A stretch of 64,000 nucleotides of DNA from Clostridium oryzae (GTDB lineage: Bacteria; Bacillota; Clostridia; Clostridiales; Clostridiaceae). The DNA is taken from positions 1-64,000 of the forward strand of contig NZ_MZGV01000002.1 in NCBI RefSeq assembly GCF_002029235.1, written 5' to 3'. A program made the position numbers and the translations under genes. Below are positions 1 through 9,330 of the stretch, piece by piece. Every line of letters starts with the position of its first letter. Position 1 is the first letter of the stretch. The notes under the pieces are model-generated. The model saw nothing but the letters and a program-made list of their open reading frames with translations. It was not told the DNA's origin and ran no database searches.

Positions 1-103
1 GTTTGGTCGAAAATTCAATTATAACATGAAATTGGGGGTCATTGTTTTTTTTATACAAAAAAACTCTGTAACCCTTGATATATAAAGAAATTTTTAAAAG
101 AGT

Positions 104-123
104 AGTGTAAAAAACTTTACACT
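104..123. promoter_or_regulatory. Inverted repeat, candidate operator
   Basis: AGTGTAAA, a 4-base spacer, then TTTACACT form a perfect 8+8 inverted repeat. It lies just upstream of the AAGGAG ribosome binding site of the flavoprotein gene at 150. Position and symmetry suggest a repressor site, but the cognate regulator is unknown and a leader hairpin is an alternative. Confidence 0.4.
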
Positions 124-149
124 AACATACGATGCAAGGAGAATAGAAA

Positions 150-632
150 ATGAAGGCACTCGCAATAAATTGTAGTCCAAGAAAAAACTGGAATACTGCA
201 CAATTACTTAAATCTGCACTGGAGGGAGCAAAATCTGTTAAAGCAGAAGTGGAATATATTGATTTGTATGATTTGAATTTTACTGGGTGTAGAAGTTGTA
301 TGCTTTGCAAAAGAAATGGTGCGGAAAGATGTCATTGCTATTGGAAAGATGAACTTTCGCCTGTCATTGATAAGGTATTTTCAGCAAATGTTCTTTTGAT
401 TGGTACCCCAATATATTTAGGAAGACCTACAAGTCAGTATTTTGCATTTATGGAAAGGCTGCATTTTTCATCACTGTCCTATGACGATTATAGCAATTAT
501 TTTCATGGGAAAGTAAACGTTGGAATGTTTTTGACAATGAATGCAACGGAAGAATTTTATGATAAACTGTACAAGGAGCTCAGGAACAACAATATTCTTA
601 AGCTCTCTGTTTTTGAGTTCCTTCGCCATTAA
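150..632 (+). pseudogene. NAD(P)H-dependent FMN reductase-like flavoprotein, 3' end lost
   Basis: The first ~145 residues look like an iron-sulfur flavoprotein/NADPH-dependent FMN reductase. The N-terminus (KALAINCSPRKNWNTAQLL) is a flavodoxin-fold phosphate-binding loop, and CRSCMLCKRNG followed by a second CHC group is the cysteine cluster typical of ISF-type proteins. The start has a good AAGGAG nine bases upstream. After about residue 145 (FYDKLYKEL) similarity to the family stops. The frame then runs into unrelated sequence and ends early at 160 residues, where such proteins usually continue for several dozen residues. A deletion or insertion has therefore replaced the 3' end. Function of the truncated product is doubtful. 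Confidence 0.7.
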
Positions 633-858
633 TACTTTCCTCACTGCATTAATTTGTCATGCTGTCAAGGGTGGCGGCTTCTTCCTCCTACCTATTTTTC
701 CTTGCTTTTTTTCTTCTTTTTTGCTTTTCAATCTTACTTTGCTTTTCAAAATTTTTATGCTGCATTTGTTTCTCGAAAACCTACTCGATCTATACTATCA
801 TCCACAACTACATTATTACAAGAAAGTGTGGCATTCAAGGATACTTTTTTTCATTTCC
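577..858. other. Composite remnant region between two truncated genes
   Basis: This stretch joins the broken flavoprotein gene to a broken AraC gene. On the minus strand a plausible gene start (GAGGAAAG, then ATG at about 630, MAKELKNRELKNIVVPEL) runs straight into the flavoprotein sequence. A second minus-strand frame, about 755-858, ends in DDSIDRVGFRETNAA and a stop. Both look like pieces of transposase or other mobile-element genes, but I cannot assign a family. The segment seems to be a scar of insertion plus deletion. Confidence 0.35.
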
Positions 859-1050
859 TGCATGTCCGATGTTATTGAAAGCAGAATTACTTATGCAAAA
901 GAACTTTTAGTTGAATCAGATTTGCCTATCAAAGAAATATCAAGTCTGTGCGGCTATCAAACCGAAGTCCATTTTATGAGGCTTTTAAAAAAATTAACTA
1001 CTTTAACTCCCACTGAATACCGTAAATTGAACAGAAAAGCAGGAGAATAA
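859..1050 (+). pseudogene. AraC-family regulator, C-terminal helix-turn-helix remnant
   Basis: About 63 codons encode the second half of an AraC DNA-binding domain: CMSDVIESRITYAKELL, then IKEISSLCGYQTEVHFMRLL and the LTPTEYRK terminal helix. The pattern matches the C-terminus of the intact AraC protein at 4504-5298 (CMNDVINARVEQAKFYLL, IAEICGYKNEIHFSRQF, LSPREYREK). The sensor domain and first helix-turn-helix are missing, so this is a 5'-truncated remnant. Confidence 0.75.
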
Positions 1051-1157
1051 AGCTAGAAATAAGATAATAATACAACCCCCTGTTGGCTGCTTTTAAATAT
1101 AACACATCATTCAGATTTGATATCTTTAAGACTTTTTTCTTCCATAACAGATCCTCA

Positions 1158-3212
1158 TTAAAGCTGCAGATTGCCCTCTATTCCCTCAAATTCAATCCTT
1201 CTTTTTCTTCCATCAAGCAAAGTAACCTCTACTGGTCCGTAGCCGCCGCATTTTTCCTTATCTGTATATTGAACAGCTGCAATTGGGAAAATTTCATCCT
1301 CTGAAAAATCTTCGTGGCTTTCTTTGGTTATTACTTGAGAAATCATGATATAGGGTTCATATCCATACTGTTTTCTTCTAGTTAGTTTTCCATAAACTAT
1401 AATTGATTTCTCTGAATCAGGATTTGTTCCCTTACTATGCAAAAGATTTATCTCATCCCATCCATCATACAGAGTCATTGCAAGCTGTTTCTCTCTTCCA
1501 GTAAAATCATGACCTTTCAGGATTATTGCTTTTGCATTTCCTTTTGTAAGCTTGATTACATCAGTGCCGTTATCTGGAAAGCCATAAGCACCTAGCGTCA
1601 AGGATATTGGTCTGCGATATAATCGAAGCTTATCTACCCTAATTATTCCATGAGACACCGGAAAATCCGCAAGATTGACTGCCTGCATCCATGTAGCTTC
1701 TTTGCTCAGCTCATAGTTAAAAAACTGTCTTCGGTAAAGTATTTCATCTTTCTTTCCATGCCAAAAGGTTACATTACATTTTTCATAATTTCCGGTGGTC
1801 AGATCCTGAAGTACATACTGCTGCGCCTCCACATCCTTTGAGGGCGCTGACTCCCAAGGATATTTACTGTTGTAGCTCAATTTAGAATAATTCCACATGC
1901 CATGGTCATCCTTACAATTCTTCACTACTTTTCCTGTCCTTAGAATTGTCTCACCATTAGCTCCATGATTAGTAAAACAAAGAGCTGGTCCATCAAGTAC
2001 AGTTTCTTTTACCTGATTACCTTCAAGTTTTTCCCACGTACCATTATTCTCCTTAGCTGTCCAAAATGGATGGTCTGCTGGCAAATGCAGGCATAAAAAG
2101 GCTTTGCCCAGCCAGAAAGGAGATTCGGCACAGGAATAGCCCTGAACTAATGGAGTAAATTGTCCATAAAACCCCATAGTAGGAACTCCCTTAAAAAGGA
2201 AGTCCTCTCTGGTTAAAAATTGGAGCAAAGAGCCAGAAGCAATACGTCTTGCCAGCCCCGGATCTGCTGTGGAATTCTTAAGCATCATGTTAGCATCAAA
2301 AGAACTAGTAGCAGCATTCCTGTAAACATTACTCCTTCCCCACATATTCGTGAAGCCATCTCTATCAAAATAATCTCCATAGGTCTCCATCAATTTATTG
2401 GAATTTTCTTCGAACTTTTGAGCAAGGTAAGGTTCCTTTTCATAACCATACCATAAATTCCAAATAGGAGTATAAACATTAAAAGCCCAGCAGGAATAAT
2501 AGTCAAAGGAATGACCATCACGATACCAGCCATCTCCTGCATAATAATTGAGAATTGTCTGCGCATGATCCTTCATAATCTCTTCATCAATGGGATAGCC
2601 CTCTTTATATAAAAAGGCCATATCCAGCATATTGAAGAGTCTCCAATTTTGCGGAACCGTATTAGCATGAGCAAAACTAGTCAAAAATCTGGCTATAACA
2701 TCCTTTTCCTCTTTGGTATAAGTGTCCCAAATTTCGCTTTTACAGCTCCACAAGCATACTACTAAGGCACAGGTTTCTACAGTCTGCTGGAAAGCTCTGT
2801 AAAGATCTTTATTGCCTGTTAATTCCTGAAGCTCCTCATAACTTCCAACTGAATTACTATCGCCCTTAGTACAAGCACGCAGCACCTGTTCTTTATAATA
2901 ATCCCTAAGCTTATAATTACAAATAGTGGCATCTGGTTTGCTATGGATTAATGGAGCCGCTATAAAAAACGATCTAGCAAGGCCTTCAAATATCTCTGCT
3001 TTTACCTCTAATTCTCTTTGTGCTCCCGTTGCATTTTTATGAGGATAAGTAACTTCAGTTTCTTTTCTTGGCATAATAACTGGATCATGAATTGATTTTA
3101 TATTATTAAAAACACCTGTTAAAAGATATTCACAGGCTTCAAGCCAGCTTTCTCTAGTTAATCCTGTGTATGGACTCAATTTAAAATCTAATGTTTTAGG
3201 CTTAAATATCAT
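1158..3212 (-). CDS. DUF2264 domain-containing protein, probable carbohydrate-active enzyme
   Basis: This 684-residue protein matches the DUF2264 family over its whole length. Recognisable stretches are GLTRESWLEACEYLL at the N-terminus, FARG-equivalent FEGLARSFF, the aromatic-rich WYRDGHSFDYYSCWAFN and the FTNMWGRSNVYRNAAT region. The family is predicted to contain an (alpha/alpha) toroid and occurs with polysaccharide-degradation genes, but I do not know its reaction. No signal peptide is present, so it should be cytoplasmic. The start chosen (ATG at 3212) has AAGGAG nine bases upstream; an in-frame upstream start at 3251 lies within the preceding gene. It lies 16 bases after the GH88 gene, implying co-transcription and joint processing of imported uronic-acid oligosaccharides. 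Confidence 0.85.
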   Translation of the reverse strand: MIFKPKTLDFKLSPYTGLTRESWLEACEYLLTGVFNNIKSIHDPVIMPRKETEVTYPHKNATGAQRELEVKAEIFEGLARSFFIAAPLIHSKPDATICNYKLRDYYKEQVLRACTKGDSNSVGSYEELQELTGNKDLYRAFQQTVETCALVVCLWSCKSEIWDTYTKEEKDVIARFLTSFAHANTVPQNWRLFNMLDMAFLYKEGYPIDEEIMKDHAQTILNYYAGDGWYRDGHSFDYYSCWAFNVYTPIWNLWYGYEKEPYLAQKFEENSNKLMETYGDYFDRDGFTNMWGRSNVYRNAATSSFDANMMLKNSTADPGLARRIASGSLLQFLTREDFLFKGVPTMGFYGQFTPLVQGYSCAESPFWLGKAFLCLHLPADHPFWTAKENNGTWEKLEGNQVKETVLDGPALCFTNHGANGETILRTGKVVKNCKDDHGMWNYSKLSYNSKYPWESAPSKDVEAQQYVLQDLTTGNYEKCNVTFWHGKKDEILYRRQFFNYELSKEATWMQAVNLADFPVSHGIIRVDKLRLYRRPISLTLGAYGFPDNGTDVIKLTKGNAKAIILKGHDFTGREKQLAMTLYDGWDEINLLHSKGTNPDSEKSIIVYGKLTRRKQYGYEPYIMISQVITKESHEDFSEDEIFPIAAVQYTDKEKCGGYGPVEVTLLDGRKRRIEFEGIEGNLQL

Positions 3213-3228
3213 TTTTCTATTCTCCTTT

Positions 3229-4350
3229 TTACCATATAAATAATTCTTCACCTGTCAATTTCCATATTGCTTCTATGAAAAAATAATCTCCATAAATAAT
3301 TGAAAATTCATGTTCTTTATCATGGAATGCAGCTGTGCATTTTTCAAGAATATTATCAATGTCATCCTCCCAATTACATCTTTCTCTTTCAAGCGCTTGT
3401 AGTAAACCAATAGCTGCCTTGTGATAAACCTTCTTTTCCTCTTCAGAAACCAGTTTTTCAATCTCTAACAAACCACATGCAGCAATTGCAGCTGCTGTAG
3501 AATCCTCTAATCCGCAATCCTCAGGCTGACAAAAATCTACTGGAATGAAGCCGCTTTCTGGAATATGTGCTATGAAGTAATCAGCCACCTTCTTAGCTGT
3601 ATCTAAATACTCTTTTTTCTTAGTATGTATATAACTTAGAACAAAGCCATATACCGCCCATGCCTCACCTCTTGTCCAGCAAGACCCTTCTCCATATCCT
3701 TGTCCCCCATATGTCTTTACAAATTCTCCAGTTGCAGGATTAAATTCAACAATATGATTCACCGAGCCATCTTCCCTAACAAAGTATTTAACTGCAGTAT
3801 CTGCATGCATAGCAGCAATCTGTAGAAAACGTGGATCATTTATCTCCTTAGATGCCCAATATAAAAGAGGCAGATTCATCATACAATCAATGATAGCCCA
3901 GCCTGCTACGCTGCCATCTCCCTTATCATTCCAGGCACGGATAAAAGCTCCAGCAGGATTAAAGCGTCCAGCCAGATTATTGGCCGCTAAAAGTCCTCTA
4001 TTGCGAGACTCTTTATTGCCTGTTAATTGATAATTTGCGACAGCAGTTGGCAGCCACTTAAATCCATTATCATGATCCAGTCCCTGCAGCTCCATTAAAT
4101 TCTTGTCCAGCTTCTTCTCATTTTCTTCTGCAATTTGACGAAACATTTCATTTTTCGTACCGTTATACAGCTGCCACATCATGCCTCCCCAAAAACCATT
4201 AGTCCACCAGCATATATTACTTTCAGACATATCATCGAAACAGCCGTCCTTCGTGGTATAAGGAATTTTATTTCTGTTTCGCTCTGCTACAAGCTCAAGC
4301 TTTCTCTTAATCTTTTCTGAAACATTTTCTGACCATTTTAATTCATCCAT
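3229..4350 (-). CDS. Glycoside hydrolase family 88, unsaturated glucuronyl hydrolase
   Basis: GH88 enzymes release the unsaturated uronic acid that polysaccharide lyases leave at the non-reducing end of oligosaccharides, by a hydration mechanism. The 373-residue length is normal. Two aspartates sit where the catalytic pair of the family lies: Asp in GLDHDNGFKWLPTAV near residue 93 and Asp in AIIDCMMNLPLLYWAS near residue 154. The (alpha/alpha)6 signature GEGSCWTRGEAWAVYGF is also clear. No signal peptide is present, so it acts in the cytoplasm. GGAGGAAAG precedes the ATG. It is followed by the DUF2264 gene and preceded, on the same strand, by an AraC regulator likely to control it. Confidence 0.9.
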   Translation of the reverse strand: MDELKWSENVSEKIKRKLELVAERNRNKIPYTTKDGCFDDMSESNICWWTNGFWGGMMWQLYNGTKNEMFRQIAEENEKKLDKNLMELQGLDHDNGFKWLPTAVANYQLTGNKESRNRGLLAANNLAGRFNPAGAFIRAWNDKGDGSVAGWAIIDCMMNLPLLYWASKEINDPRFLQIAAMHADTAVKYFVREDGSVNHIVEFNPATGEFVKTYGGQGYGEGSCWTRGEAWAVYGFVLSYIHTKKKEYLDTAKKVADYFIAHIPESGFIPVDFCQPEDCGLEDSTAAAIAACGLLEIEKLVSEEEKKVYHKAAIGLLQALERERCNWEDDIDNILEKCTAAFHDKEHEFSIIYGDYFFIEAIWKLTGEELFIW

Positions 4351-4503
4351 TTTATCTTTCCTCCAACATTCCTCATTTATAATTCTTCATTAAGCCTCTA
4401 TTCAATGCACTTTCTTGTTACTAATACGTCCAACTCATTTAGTTTACAATATAATTATCTTAATGTAGAAAACCTTTACTTAAAATAACCTAAAGCTGTC
4501 TAT

Positions 4504-5298
4504 TTAGTTTTTCTTTGCAACCATCTTTTCTCTATACTCCCTTGGAGACAGCCCTGTGTATTTTTTAAACTGCCTTGAAAAATGAATTTCATTTTTATAA
4601 CCACAGATTTCTGCAATGGTACTGATTGAAATCACTGATTGTAAAAGATAAAACTTAGCTTGTTCAACTCTGGCATTAATGACATCATTCATGCAGCTAA
4701 CATGAAAGGTGTTTTTATACAGATGCTGAAAATATGATAGACTGATATTAAGCTCTCTGCACACCATGTCAACATTCCAATTTCGCTGCGGCTCATTATA
4801 TATTTTTGATCGTAAGTTTAGCAATTTTAAATACATTGGATGCGATTTCACTGTATCTTTCTCATTTTGTATTTGTTCAGACAGGCGATAAAGTAAAATA
4901 CGCATATAATGATCTAGTATTTGCTCCTGATAACTGCCCTTTGAATATAATTCATTAATCACTAAGCTTATCAACATTGAAATAGATGGTATATCATAAA
5001 GAAGTACAGGCTTATTCAACGGTATTTTCAGCTTATGAAAACAGTGAGCTTCTCCTACAAAATCAAAATGCACCCAGTCATTTACATATTCTCCTCGTTT
5101 ATTGCAATAGTTACTAGGAACATTTCTATCAAACAAAACAAAAGTTCCCGGCGGTGTTTCGTATTCCTTTCCATCAATAATAAAGTATGTTTCCGACTTA
5201 GTTAATAGTAAAAGATAATCCTTGCTGCCATCCACATGACGCACCATAAAGTTTTGCGGATGATGGTTGTTATATCCGCCAATATTTACCTTAATCAT
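4504..5298 (-). CDS. AraC-family transcriptional regulator with cupin-like sensor domain
   Basis: This 264-residue regulator has an N-terminal AraC-type beta-barrel sensor (residues ~10-150, with YETPPGTFVLFDRN typical of a sugar-sensing cupin). The C-terminal DNA-binding domain covers residues ~165-260, with helices around NVDMVCRELNISLSYFQHLY and IAEICGYKNEIHFSRQFKKY. It is on the same strand as the GH88-DUF2264 pair, and the 153-base gap before GH88 gives room for an activator site. It probably activates these genes in response to the oligosaccharide. The C-terminus resembles the AraC remnant at 859-1050, so the region once had two such regulators. Confidence 0.85.
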   Translation of the reverse strand: MIKVNIGGYNNHHPQNFMVRHVDGSKDYLLLLTKSETYFIIDGKEYETPPGTFVLFDRNVPSNYCNKRGEYVNDWVHFDFVGEAHCFHKLKIPLNKPVLLYDIPSISMLISLVINELYSKGSYQEQILDHYMRILLYRLSEQIQNEKDTVKSHPMYLKLLNLRSKIYNEPQRNWNVDMVCRELNISLSYFQHLYKNTFHVSCMNDVINARVEQAKFYLLQSVISISTIAEICGYKNEIHFSRQFKKYTGLSPREYREKMVAKKN

Positions 5299-5483
5299 TC
5301 TTTTGTTACCTGCTTTCCTTTTAGAAACTTACATTTTTATAGGATGCTTTACAAAAACACTAATCCTGTTTTATTTTAACAAATACAGTTTAAATCCTCA
5401 ATGATATAAGCTGTTATAACTTATCCTATTCTGCTTTTTACTAAATTCTAGCTCTCTTGAATGAGATAAATTCCTAGAGAGTA

Positions 5484-5905
5484 AAAAATGGTTACACCCT
5501 ATGTCGGCCGGTTACGTTCATTAAGCAATTACACCGCATCTTTTAGTCAAATTTCCTAATGGCTCATAACTCGGCTACGCCTCAAACAATTCGCCATCTT
5601 AACGGAAATTTGCCTAAAAGACACGGATAATTGCTAAACTCGCTACAAATGCCTCCGTCGGGTGTAACCATTTTTAATGCCCTAACTCTTAATATTCACA
5701 AAATACTCTTATTATACTGCTTCTGTTGCCTTCTTATCTTAATTTATTAACTTCAAAATATATTACTGTCTCTTTTTAACTTCTTCGTAAACATACTGTA
5801 CCGTTTTTCCATTCAACAACCACCTTTTCTCCTATTTAGTGGCGTATCTTGATATTAATTAAAAGTTATCCACAATTGGTAAAACACATAATTTCCTTAA
5901 GACTA
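5484..5905. repeat. Long palindromic repeat with conserved tail, copy 1
   Basis: Outer arms AAAAATGGTTACACCC (5484-5499) and GGGTGTAACCATTTTT (5660-5675) are perfect inverted repeats. Inner arms around 5523-5555 and 5603-5635 also pair, so the 192-bp core can fold into one long hairpin. About 230 bp downstream of the core is also conserved in copy 2 (18211-18622), ending near AAAGTTATCCACA. No long frame is present, though a minus-strand frame of about 19 codons is similar in both copies. It fills the gap between the AraC gene and the C69 remnant. A MITE-like mobile element or a structured RNA are the main options. Confidence 0.8.
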
Positions 5906-5908
5906 AAA

Positions 5909-5949
5909 AAATCCAGTAGATAAGCACTTTTTTGCTTTCTACTGGATTT
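5909..5949 (-). terminator. Rho-independent terminator after the C69 peptidase remnant
   Basis: AAATCCAGTAGA pairs perfectly with TCTACTGGATTT across a short loop. On the minus strand the stem is followed by a T run. It lies about 55 bases beyond the stop of the dipeptidase remnant. Confidence 0.75.
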
Positions 5950-6004
5950 AATTTATCAATTATTCACTTAAAAACCTTCAAGCCTTATTAAAGTTCTCGT
6001 TAAT

Positions 6005-6881
6005 CTAATATTGATCATGCAGCGGTAGATAATCGGCTGCCTGTTTAAATAAAACAGTGTTAAGTTCTTTAAATTTACTAAAAGCATAATCAGCATTCTT
6101 CTGTCCTTCTGCATTAAGATATTGAGCTAGCTGTTCTGGATTGCTATCTCCAATTTGATAATAGTTAGGTGTAGCCGTTATTCCTGCATAAAAGGGTACA
6201 TATGTACTGGTTTCAGGAGATGCCATTGCTATCCATTGTATTCCTGAAATTTGATTCGGCATATTGGGTCTTAGTTGGTTTATATGTGATTCCTGTGTAG
6301 TTTGGTTACTTATTGGCCAATACCCATACTTCAGGAAATCTTCTCCAGTAGTATCATATTTAGTTCAGGTAATTAGTTACAATATCACCTAACCTCTGAA
6401 CACCTTCTCTTGCAGAATTTATATATGGCAGCACTACAGTTAACATACTATCTTCTTTAATTCCATCGCTAACAAAAGGATCAACGCTAAGTACATTTTT
6501 ATTTGAATATGTGCTTTCTGTAGAGCTCATCGCTACCCCTTTTTCATTAATACCATCCTCTTCGAATTGTCCATTAGCAGAGTTCTCATCCCATTGCGGT
6601 GTACAGGTATACTTATATTGGTGCTTCGGAAGCTCACAAGTAAAATTATTCACCTTTGATATATATTTTGCACCATCAACATTGTCTTTCGCTAATCTCA
6701 CAACAAAATGCTTGGGTAATGTTGGATTATCATCCTCATTTCTTGCTATTATTGTAGATCCACCTTTTGTAGCTCCTTTACCAACTATAACAGTAGTGCA
6801 GGCAAAAGAGTTTAAGGCCGGCGACGCTATACCTAGTGCTAGTAATGATACTATAATCTTACTCAAGAATCTTTTTTTTAT
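6005..6881 (-). pseudogene. C69-family (PepD-like) dipeptidase with internal deletion
   Basis: Two pieces of one secreted C69 dipeptidase are present. The N-terminal piece has a signal peptide (KKRFLSKIIVSLLALG), cleavage before the nucleophile Cys (CTTVIVGKGATKGGS), and runs to INSAREGVQRLGDIVTNYLN, where stops begin near 6360. The C-terminal piece, open from about 6350, reads EDFLKYGYWPISNQTTQESH and goes on to a stop at 6005. The family is usually ~450-550 residues; roughly 150 central residues are missing. The position expected for ATG (GGGGG ten bases upstream) now reads ATA at 6881, suggesting loss of the start codon too. Clearly non-functional. Confidence 0.8.
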
Positions 6882-6931
6882 TATACAAATTCCCCCTATA
6901 AATTCTTCTTTTAAAATTGAATATTCTATTT

Positions 6932-7294
6932 TCAAATTCCTATCATCATCCCTGATAGATATGAAAGCAACCATATCAACCATACAACAACACTAAATTT
7001 TGAAAAATTCTTTCTAGCTTTGTCGTTCTTAATTGCGAGTACAACTACTGCATATATTACTGTTACGGCCATTAATAAAATTCCAACTATACCTATTATT
7101 CCATGAAGATTTAGCTCAAAACCTTTATCACTTAATTTACTCATAAGAATAGTACCTGTAACATCAAATACAAGTCCTGCACAAAGAAATAGTAAATGCT
7201 TTATTTCCAATTGCCCATGTCGTTTTTCAGACCATATTCCAACAGTATAAAAAACAAGTGCCAAGGTTACAAATATAACAGCAAACACTAACAT
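6932..7294 (-). CDS. Small four-helix membrane protein, HsmA/TIGR03987-like
   Basis: This 120-residue protein has four predicted membrane segments: LVFAVIFVTLALVFYTVGIW, KHLLFLCAGLVFDVTGTIL, HGIIGIVGILLMAVTVIYAV and SVVVWLIWLLSYLSGMMIGI. It resembles the small membrane family annotated TIGR03987/HsmA, whose function is not well defined. The start at 7294 has a strong AGAAGGAGG seven bases upstream; an upstream in-frame start at 7363 lacks one. It lies between the S41 protease and the C69 remnant on the same strand. Confidence 0.7.
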   Translation of the reverse strand: MLVFAVIFVTLALVFYTVGIWSEKRHGQLEIKHLLFLCAGLVFDVTGTILMSKLSDKGFELNLHGIIGIVGILLMAVTVIYAVVVLAIKNDKARKNFSKFSVVVWLIWLLSYLSGMMIGI

Positions 7295-7406
7295 AAAATT
7301 CCTCCTTCTAATTGCCTTTACTTCATGCCTTCTATCCAAGAATAGCATTGAACTACACTGCATATTTTGCGAATTTCTTTATTATTTTAACTTCGTCAAA
7401 TTCACT

Positions 7407-8660
7407 TTAATGTACAAGTTTTAACACAGTCTGTACTGCCTTGTCCTTATTAAGGTCTTTGTTTACCTTTGCTGAAACCTTAATATCCGGCTTTGTTTTG
7501 TACTCAAAATTACACGTGCCATCTGAGGTTAAACCCATATCCATTGGAAATCTAAATACATAGCCACTATTTTTTAAAGCACATAGTGCAGGATCTACGC
7601 CAATACCATCTCCACCTGTTCTCTCTCCTACTAATGTTGCAAATCCTGTACTCTTAGCAAAAACTGCAAAAGATTCTGAAGAAGAAAATACGCCTGAATC
7701 AACCAATAAATATATTTTGCCTCTAAAGCCAACAGAGTCTTTAGGTGAAAAACTTTTGTTTATAGATAAATAATACTTAAAATCTTTTTTCACCTCTGCT
7801 GGCAGCTTATTCAACTTCTTTGTATCAATGTTTTGCGTTGATTGAAGCGAGTTATCATCATTACCCAATATGCCTCGCATAAATTTATCTTCAAACGCTC
7901 CGCCTCTAAATGCTACATATTCAGTATCACTAATAGGCTTATTTATAAGCATTCTAAGCATAGTAATCCAATCCTCATCAGTACCTCCGCCATTTCCACG
8001 TATATCTATTATTAGTCCCTTATATTTTTTTATTGAGCTTAGATATGCATGTATTTGCTTAGAAAAAGCTTCTATGTCATAATAATCAAATTGGTGAATT
8101 GCCAAATATCCGACCTTTTTACTTTTGAATAACTTAGTTTCCATATTATCGCTTGACGCAGCATTTCTTAAATTTTCACGCTTACCATTTTCCTCTGAAT
8201 CTGCTGTATATCCGTAACGCTCCTCGGATTTTTGGTTTTCTAGTTCATCCACCCAAACTTTGTATCCTGGATTTTTCTTAGCTGCTTGCCCATACATATT
8301 TATATATGATTTATACCCACTGCCATTTAATATATCTGAATGTCCATTATTTAAATCTCCTAATATGCCACTTAGAATATTATAATAGCTTTCATCATCC
8401 TTAGTTTTTTTTATCAATGAAATATACTCATCTTTGTTAGCCAGCCAGTCTATTCCATCTACTCTTTTCTCCACTTCAAAATAAGGATAATTATCCTTAA
8501 GCACATTGTACATGTATTCAAAATCTTCTACTTTTTGTTCTTCTGTTAATTGCTCATTGTTCAAAGCCTTTTTAGCATAAGTAGTTTTTCCCACAGAAAT
8601 CTCCGCTAAAGATACTGTAAATGTAATTGCAGCCAGAAGGGCTGCTAATCTTTTCCTCAA
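7407..8660 (-). CDS. Secreted S41-family (C-terminal processing) peptidase
   Basis: This 417-residue protein begins with a signal peptide (RKRLAALLAAITFTVSLAEI). Its C-terminal half is an S41 serine protease domain: GLIIDIRGNGGGTDEDW, then YLLVDSGVFSSSESFAVFAK, whose serine region is the catalytic site, and LVGERTGGDG. There is no clear PDZ domain. S41 enzymes cleave proteins near the C-terminus; this one should act outside the membrane. Translation starts at TTG with AAGGGG upstream. The neighbouring small membrane gene may be co-transcribed. The target is unknown. Confidence 0.85.
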   Translation of the reverse strand: MRKRLAALLAAITFTVSLAEISVGKTTYAKKALNNEQLTEEQKVEDFEYMYNVLKDNYPYFEVEKRVDGIDWLANKDEYISLIKKTKDDESYYNILSGILGDLNNGHSDILNGSGYKSYINMYGQAAKKNPGYKVWVDELENQKSEERYGYTADSEENGKRENLRNAASSDNMETKLFKSKKVGYLAIHQFDYYDIEAFSKQIHAYLSSIKKYKGLIIDIRGNGGGTDEDWITMLRMLINKPISDTEYVAFRGGAFEDKFMRGILGNDDNSLQSTQNIDTKKLNKLPAEVKKDFKYYLSINKSFSPKDSVGFRGKIYLLVDSGVFSSSESFAVFAKSTGFATLVGERTGGDGIGVDPALCALKNSGYVFRFPMDMGLTSDGTCNFEYKTKPDIKVSAKVNKDLNKDKAVQTVLKLVH

Positions 8661-8845
8661 AATACCATCCCCTTTTTATATCATTTAAAGTACGTGACTT
8701 AACGACAATATAATATACATATAATGTAATGTCAATATTAATATGGATATACTTAAATAATATGTAAATTTTTAAACACTTAAATGCATATATTATACTT
8801 TGATTGAGATGGCAAACCTATGTAATTAGAATGTAGCTTTCTAGT

Positions 8846-9247
8846 TTAAAATTGTATTTTTGGAAAAACTAATGACAAGGTTGTACCTTTATCACAGCCT
8901 AAATGATGAGATTGAACACGAACTCTAATATTCAAATCATCAGCCATTTTCTTAACCAGATACAATCCCATTCCCGTAGAGCGGCTCAAATAACTCCCTG
9001 TGTCACCTGTAAAACCTTTATCAAAAATAAATGGCAAATCAGATGGTTGTATGCCTACTCCATTGTCATTGATTAACAAAATAATTTGCTGCGTATCTGT
9101 ATCTTCTTTCACCTCAAAACGAAGTAATGGAGCGGTTTCTTTAACTGAATATTTCACACTATTGCTGATAATCTGGCCCAAAATAAACATAAGCCCTTTT
9201 TGGTCAGATACAACAGAATAATCTTCTTTTGTGAACAAGAGGGGATA
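8846..9247 (-). pseudogene. Duplicated histidine-kinase ATPase fragment
   Basis: Bases 8862-9226 repeat 11496-11860 with only about three differences by eye. They encode the HATPase_c domain of the BceS-like kinase (N box ISNSVKYS, G1 DNGVGI, G2 RSTGMGLYLVKK). Immediately after this, GAACAAGAGGGGATA at 9233-9247 matches 12052-12066. The copy has therefore lost the ~190 bases between those points, then runs into a hairpin repeat. It lacks the membrane and phospho-acceptor domains, so it is a recent partial duplication and not an independent kinase. Confidence 0.85.
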
Positions 9248-9248
9248 A

Positions 9249-9295
9249 AAATTTCACCCCTGGGAAATTGAGAGGGGACTGGAAGTCAGCTCCTC
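9249..9295. repeat. Dispersed hairpin-cassette repeat (variant copy)
   Basis: CACCCC followed by TGGGAAATTGAGAGGGGACT and the GGAAGTCAGCTCCT arm match the cassette seen at seven other places in this window. It joins the kinase fragment to the IS3-family remnant. See the matching finding for its proposed terminator role. Confidence 0.6.
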
Positions 9296-9330
9296 TATCG
9301 TCTTGATGGTTGTACTAACCTTCAAAACAC

